Part shown: positions 60,458 through 64,000 of the stretch, in pieces
Position numbering within the stretch: the first letter of the stretch is position 1
How the letters are laid out: each line of letters begins with the position of its first letter
Program-made: the position numbers and the translations under genes
Assembly (NCBI RefSeq): GCF_001548475.1
Contig: NZ_LRUJ01000013.1
Span: 1 to 64,000, forward strand
From: Bordetella hinzii LMG 13501
GTDB lineage: Bacteria; Pseudomonadota; Gammaproteobacteria; Burkholderiales; Burkholderiaceae_B
Length of the DNA: 64,000 nt
Reading direction: 5' to 3'
Notes under the pieces: generated by a model
Seen by the model: the letters and a program-made list of their open reading frames with translations, nothing else
What the model was told of the DNA's origin: nothing
Databases searched by the model: none

Positions 60458-60793
60458 ATGCAACGCAGCCTCGACATCACCCAGGCCATGATAGACGGCT
60501 ATGGCCGCATCAACGGCGACAACGACATCATTCACTACGACCATGACTACGCGCTGGCCCGCGGCTTTCGCGGCACCCTGCTGCATGGTCCGCACATGAC
60601 CGCGTTTGCCGCCGACCTCGGCGCGCAGCGCTACCGCCAGGACTGGCTGTACCGCGGCAAGCTGCACACCAAGTGGATCGGCCCGGTCTGTCCGGGCGAC
60701 ACCTTTGTGGCGCGACTGGACGAGACGGGCGACATCGAGGCCACCTCGGGCGGCAAGACCGTCATGGTGGGCCGGATCAGCCTGGCCGATTGA
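60458..60793 (+). CDS. MaoC-like enoyl-CoA hydratase subunit
   Basis: This 111-aa short hot-dog domain has the hydratase motif INGDNDIIHYDHDYALARGF (Asp and His catalytic pair) and LLHGPHMTAFAADL. It is shorter than standalone MaoC hydratases, which fits a heterodimer with the preceding subunit. Confidence 0.85.
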   Translation: MQRSLDITQAMIDGYGRINGDNDIIHYDHDYALARGFRGTLLHGPHMTAFAADLGAQRYRQDWLYRGKLHTKWIGPVCPGDTFVARLDETGDIEATSGGKTVMVGRISLAD

Positions 60794-60799
60794 CAGGGA

Positions 60800-61285
60800 A
60801 TGACCGTGACCACGCCCGCGCCCCAGCTCGCCGCCATGGACCTGGCTATCGGCAGCATCGTCGCCCAGCGCGAGGTGCGCCTGGACAGCCAGGCTTTCGG
60901 GCAGTTCGCGGCGCTCACGGGCGATGCGCACCCTATCCACTATGACGCCGGGTACGCGCGCGGCCAGGGCCTGAAGGCGCCCATCGCGCACGGACTGTTG
61001 CTGGTGGCCATCAGCGCGCTCGGCGCGACGGCCCTGTCGGCGCAGTTGCACGACGCCATGGTGGCCATGTTGGGCGTGGACGCCGATTTCCGGCGTCCCG
61101 TCTATCTCGACGACACGGTACGCTGTACCTATCGGATCGAACAGATCGAACACGGCCAGAAGAGCCGGTCGAAGGTCCGCATCGCCGTGACCATCGAAGC
61201 GCTGGATGAGGAAGGCAATCCGGGCGGGGAACCCAATTGCCGGGTCCATCTGCGCTTCCTACTAAAAACGAATATCAAGGGGTAA
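60800..61285 (+). CDS. MaoC-like (R)-specific enoyl-CoA hydratase
   Basis: This 161-aa complete hot-dog hydratase has FAALTGDAHPIHYDAGYARGQGLKAPIAHGLLLVAISA, the classic D-x-N/H-P-I-H motif. It presumably acts on a separate or later CoA intermediate. It starts 6 bases after the previous gene. A second ATG 13 codons downstream is a possible start. Confidence 0.88.
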   Translation: MTVTTPAPQLAAMDLAIGSIVAQREVRLDSQAFGQFAALTGDAHPIHYDAGYARGQGLKAPIAHGLLLVAISALGATALSAQLHDAMVAMLGVDADFRRPVYLDDTVRCTYRIEQIEHGQKSRSKVRIAVTIEALDEEGNPGGEPNCRVHLRFLLKTNIKG

Positions 61286-61289
61286 TCCT

Positions 61290-61682
61290 ATGCACAGCAG
61301 TCTCAAAGCGGTGCTGCCAGCGGGCAGCAATCCGAAATCCACTTTCTCTCCCGCCATCCGCGCCGGCGACTTCCTCTACATCTCCGGGATGACCGCGATG
61401 AATGCGCAGCGCGAACTCGTGGGCGAAGGCGACATCGCCGAACAGGCGCGCTTCATCTACCAGAAAATGGGCGCCATCCTGGCCGAAGCCGGCGGCGACT
61501 ACAGCCGCATCGTCGAGACCGTGGAATACGTCACGACCTTCGACGGCTATGGCCGCACCGCCGATGTGCGCCGCGAAGTGTTCGGCGAGGGCCCCTACCC
61601 CGCCGCCACCGGCGTGCTGGTCAGCGGCCTGGTCCGGCCTGGCGCCTTGATCGAAATCCGCGCCATCGCCTATCTGGGCTGA
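61290..61682 (+). CDS. RidA/YjgF family protein
   Basis: This 130-aa protein begins the conserved fold with SNPKSTFSPAIRAGDFLYISGMTAMN and ends LVRPGALIEIRAIAYLG, which keeps the Arg used for imine/enamine hydrolysis. Members remove reactive enamines or act as catabolic deaminases. It lies within the hot-dog cluster, 4 bases after the third hot-dog gene, which suggests an amine-containing or aminoacrylate-like intermediate. Confidence 0.9.
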   Translation: MHSSLKAVLPAGSNPKSTFSPAIRAGDFLYISGMTAMNAQRELVGEGDIAEQARFIYQKMGAILAEAGGDYSRIVETVEYVTTFDGYGRTADVRREVFGEGPYPAATGVLVSGLVRPGALIEIRAIAYLG

Positions 61683-61742
61683 GCCCGCCACGCAGTCTCT
61701 TTGACGGGCCGGCCCGGCCCGCCCTTGTTCGGGAGAGAAACC

Positions 61743-62699
61743 ATGAAGTTCATCGCTTGCATGGCGCTGGCGCTATTTGCCGCCGGCGCGTCCGCTGCCG
61801 ACTATCCCAGCCGCCCCATCTCGCTCATCGTGCCCTACGGCCCCGGCGGCACCAATGACATCCTGGCGCGCGCCATCGCCAACAAGATCGGCCCCGCCCT
61901 GGGCCAGACCGTCGTCGTCAACAATCGCCCGGGCGCTGGCGGCAATATCGGCGCCCAACAAGTCGCCACCGCGGCGCCCGATGGCTACACCCTGCTGCTG
62001 GCGTCCTCGGGCGTGTTCGCAGTCAACAAATGGCTGTATCACAACCTGCGCTACGACCCGGCCAACGCCTTCGCGCCCATCGTGCTGGCCGGCCGCGTGC
62101 CCAATGTGCTGATCGTCGATACCGAGGTGCCGGCCAAGACCTTGCCCGAGTTCATCCGCTATGCGAAGGCCGCCAAGCCGGGCATCAACTACGCCTCCAT
62201 GGGATCGGGCACCAGCGGCCACCTGTGCACCGAGCTCTTCAAATCGCAGACCGGCATCGACGCGCAGCACATCGCCTACACCGGCAGCGCCGCCGCGCTC
62301 ACCGGCCTGCTGGGCCACCAGGTCCAGCTGATGTGCGACAACCTGCCCACCGCCCTGCCCCAGATCAAGGCGGGCAAGGTGCGCGCCATCGCCGTAAGCA
62401 GCGCCGACCGCGCCCCGCTGCTGCCCGACACGCCCACGGTGGCCGAATCCGGCTTTGCCGGCTTCGACGCCACGGCCTGGTTCGGCATCGCGGCGCCCGC
62501 CAACACGCCCGCCGCCATCGTGCAAAAGCTGAACCGCGAAATCACCGCGGCGCTCCAGTCGCCGGACTTGCAGCAGATCCTGCGCGACCAGGGCGTGGTC
62601 TTCCACCCCAACACCCCCCAGGACTTCCAGGGCTTCATCAACACCGAATCCGAGAAGTGGAAGGTGGTGGTCGAACGCACGGGGTCCCGGGCCGACTGA
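61743..62699 (+). CDS. Tripartite tricarboxylate transporter-type binding protein (Bug/TctC family)
   Basis: This 318-aa periplasmic binding protein has a signal peptide ending GASAADYPSRPISLIVPYGPGGTND. The Bug family motif region NNRPGAGGNIGAQQVA and MCDNLPTALPQIKAGKVRAIAV are typical. Bordetella-type genomes carry many such orphans without TctAB permeases; none is visible here. Probably binds the carboxylate that feeds the neighbouring CoA enzymes. The ATG at 61743 is preceded by GGGAGAG. Confidence 0.92.
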   Translation: MKFIACMALALFAAGASAADYPSRPISLIVPYGPGGTNDILARAIANKIGPALGQTVVVNNRPGAGGNIGAQQVATAAPDGYTLLLASSGVFAVNKWLYHNLRYDPANAFAPIVLAGRVPNVLIVDTEVPAKTLPEFIRYAKAAKPGINYASMGSGTSGHLCTELFKSQTGIDAQHIAYTGSAAALTGLLGHQVQLMCDNLPTALPQIKAGKVRAIAVSSADRAPLLPDTPTVAESGFAGFDATAWFGIAAPANTPAAIVQKLNREITAALQSPDLQQILRDQGVVFHPNTPQDFQGFINTESEKWKVVVERTGSRAD

Positions 62700-62713
62700 A
62701 CCGCCCTCCGACG

Positions 62714-64000
62714 ATGACGACTCTTTCTGTGGATGCTTCCATGACCTCCCGCTGGATCGATGCCGCCCTGCATCCCCGCTCCATTGCCATCCTCGGCGCT
62801 TCCGACAATCCCGAAAAGATAGGTGGACGCCCCATCAAGTACATGCTGCAGCACGGCTATGCCGGCGCGATCTATCCGATCAACCCGGCGCGCGGCGAAG
62901 TCCAAGGCCTGCCCGCCTGGCCGACGCTGGAGGCCGTGGGCCAGCCTATCGACATGGTGCTGGTCTGCGTGGCCGGCGAGGCCGCCGTCCAGGGCGTGGA
63001 AAGCAGCGCCCGCCTGGGCGCGCGCGTCTGCGTGGTGATCTCCTCCGGCTTCGGCGAAACCGGGGAGGCGGGCCGCCGCGCCCAGGCGCGCATGGTCGAG
63101 GCGGCGGCGGCCTCGGGGATGCGCCTGCTGGGTCCCAACACCCAAGGCCTGGCCAACTTCAGCAATGGCGCATTGGCCACCTTTGCCACCCTGATCGGCG
63201 AAGTCCCCCCGCAAGACGGCCCGGTGGCCATCATCAGCCAGAGCGGCGCGATGAGCATGGTGCCCTATGCGCATCTGCGCGCCGAGGGCCTCGGCGTGCG
63301 CTACTCCATCGCCACGGGCAATGAGTGCGACCTGAGCGTGGCGGACTTTGCCCAGGCGGTGCTGACCGATCCGGCGGTCAAGCTGATCCTGCTGTACATG
63401 GAAAGCCTGCCCGACCCGCGGACGCTGGCCCAGGCGGCTACCCTGGCCGCCGCGCGCAAAGTGCCGCTGCTGGCGCTGAAATCGGGTGTCTCTTCGCAAG
63501 GGCAGCGCGCGGCGCAGTCCCATACCGGGGCCATCGCCACCGAAGACCGTGTCCTCGACGCCTGGTTCAGCCAGCATGGCATCCTGCGCGTGCACGATGC
63601 CCGCTCGCTGGTGCAAAGCGCGCGGCTGCTGCTGCAATACCCGCAGCTGTCGGGCAACCGGCTGGCGATACTCAGCAATTCGGGCGCGGCCTGCGTCACG
63701 GGCGCCGATGCGGCGGAAAGGCACGGGCTGGACGTGCCCGCCCTGCCGGATGCCGTGCGCGCCCGCATCGACGCGGTACTGCCCGGTTTCGCGAGCAGTC
63801 TCAATCCCATCGACCTGACCGCCGCCCTCCTGAGCAACAACCATCTCTTTGGCCAGGTACTGCCCCTGCTGGCCGGCGCCCAGGCCTGCGATGCGCTGTT
63901 CATCACCTTGCCCATGAGCGGCAAGGGTTACGACACCCCGCAGTTTGCCCGCGACGCCGCCGTCTTCGCCCGCGAGACCGGGCTGCCCGTGGTGGTCAGC
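62714..64000 (+). CDS. ADP-forming acyl-CoA synthetase / acetate-CoA ligase family, cut by window end
   Basis: At least 429 aa lie in the window; the gene continues beyond it. The CoA-binding domain is at the start (IAILGASDNPEKIGGRPIKYML). The succinyl-CoA-ligase-like domain has AIISQSGAMSMVPYAHLRAEGLGV, and the phosphohistidine region reads QSHTGAIATED (His at 63521-63523). It makes an acyl-CoA with ATP. Two in-frame starts exist, ATG 62714 and ATG 62741; neither has a strong ribosome site. Confidence 0.9.
   Translation, partial: MTTLSVDASMTSRWIDAALHPRSIAILGASDNPEKIGGRPIKYMLQHGYAGAIYPINPARGEVQGLPAWPTLEAVGQPIDMVLVCVAGEAAVQGVESSARLGARVCVVISSGFGETGEAGRRAQARMVEAAAASGMRLLGPNTQGLANFSNGALATFATLIGEVPPQDGPVAIISQSGAMSMVPYAHLRAEGLGVRYSIATGNECDLSVADFAQAVLTDPAVKLILLYMESLPDPRTLAQAATLAAARKVPLLALKSGVSSQGQRAAQSHTGAIATEDRVLDAWFSQHGILRVHDARSLVQSARLLLQYPQLSGNRLAILSNSGAACVTGADAAERHGLDVPALPDAVRARIDAVLPGFASSLNPIDLTAALLSNNHLFGQVLPLLAGAQACDALFITLPMSGKGYDTPQFARDAAVFARETGLPVVVS

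Noticed and set aside
1-64000. Mobile elements, prophage, CRISPR arrays or toxin-antitoxin pairs
   Set aside because: I looked for transposases, integrases, regularly spaced repeats and small paired genes and saw none; the window appears to be core chromosome.

Overview
The window is a GC-rich bacterial chromosome segment, densely packed with genes. It contains no mobile elements, CRISPR arrays or rRNA, and one tRNA. The gene families point to a betaproteobacterium of the order Burkholderiales, most likely the Bordetella/Achromobacter group (Alcaligenaceae). Evidence for this is an orphan Bug/TctC binding protein, a long two-anchored peptide-binding protein beside yejBEF-like genes, a RegBA-type redox pair beside cyoABCD, and heavy use of GTG and TTG starts. 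The taxon is an inference from content; no search was run.

Layout. 1-5.9 kb: urtABCDE, a complete urea ABC transporter behind a near-perfect sigma-54 promoter. 5.9-11.3 kb: YajQ-like protein, a small membrane protein, a degenerate LysM/M23 lipoprotein, a soluble double-PAS chemotaxis transducer, a methyltransferase and a pirin. 11.4-17.4 kb: cyoABCD (bo3-type quinol oxidase) downstream of regB-regA, with two copies of a RegA-like inverted repeat between regA and cyoA. 17.5-24 kb: a DUF2325 protein behind a Fur-box-like site, an ArsR regulator, Dps, an SDR, lrgAB with a divergent LysR regulator, and a GNAT. 24-30.4 kb: a yejABEF-like peptide importer. 30.4-36.8 kb: thermonuclease, CorA, an SOS-box-preceded UvrD-like helicase, DUF72 and a MocR regulator. 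36.9-43.8 kb: gabT-gabD, an inositol-phosphatase-like enzyme, a sirtuin overlapping an MFS transporter, and a serine acetyltransferase.

44.2-58.2 kb is the most coherent block: a TetR regulator with a PsrA-like operator directly in front of it, followed by acyl-CoA dehydrogenase, thiolase, FadB-type enzyme, FadL, a second multifunctional enzyme with the opposite domain order, a second thiolase, a thioesterase-like protein, a chalcone-isomerase-fold protein and FadD. Together these cover fatty-acid uptake, activation and beta-oxidation. A bidirectional terminator and tRNA-Arg(ACG) close the block.

58.4-64 kb: an arsR-nemA pair, then three hot-dog-fold (MaoC-like) proteins, RidA, a Bug binding protein and the start of an ADP-forming acyl-CoA synthetase that runs off the window. 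This last cluster looks like a CoA-thioester catabolic operon of unknown substrate and is the least explained part of the window. No wholly novel system is evident; the most interesting signals are regulatory sites and odd protein architectures.
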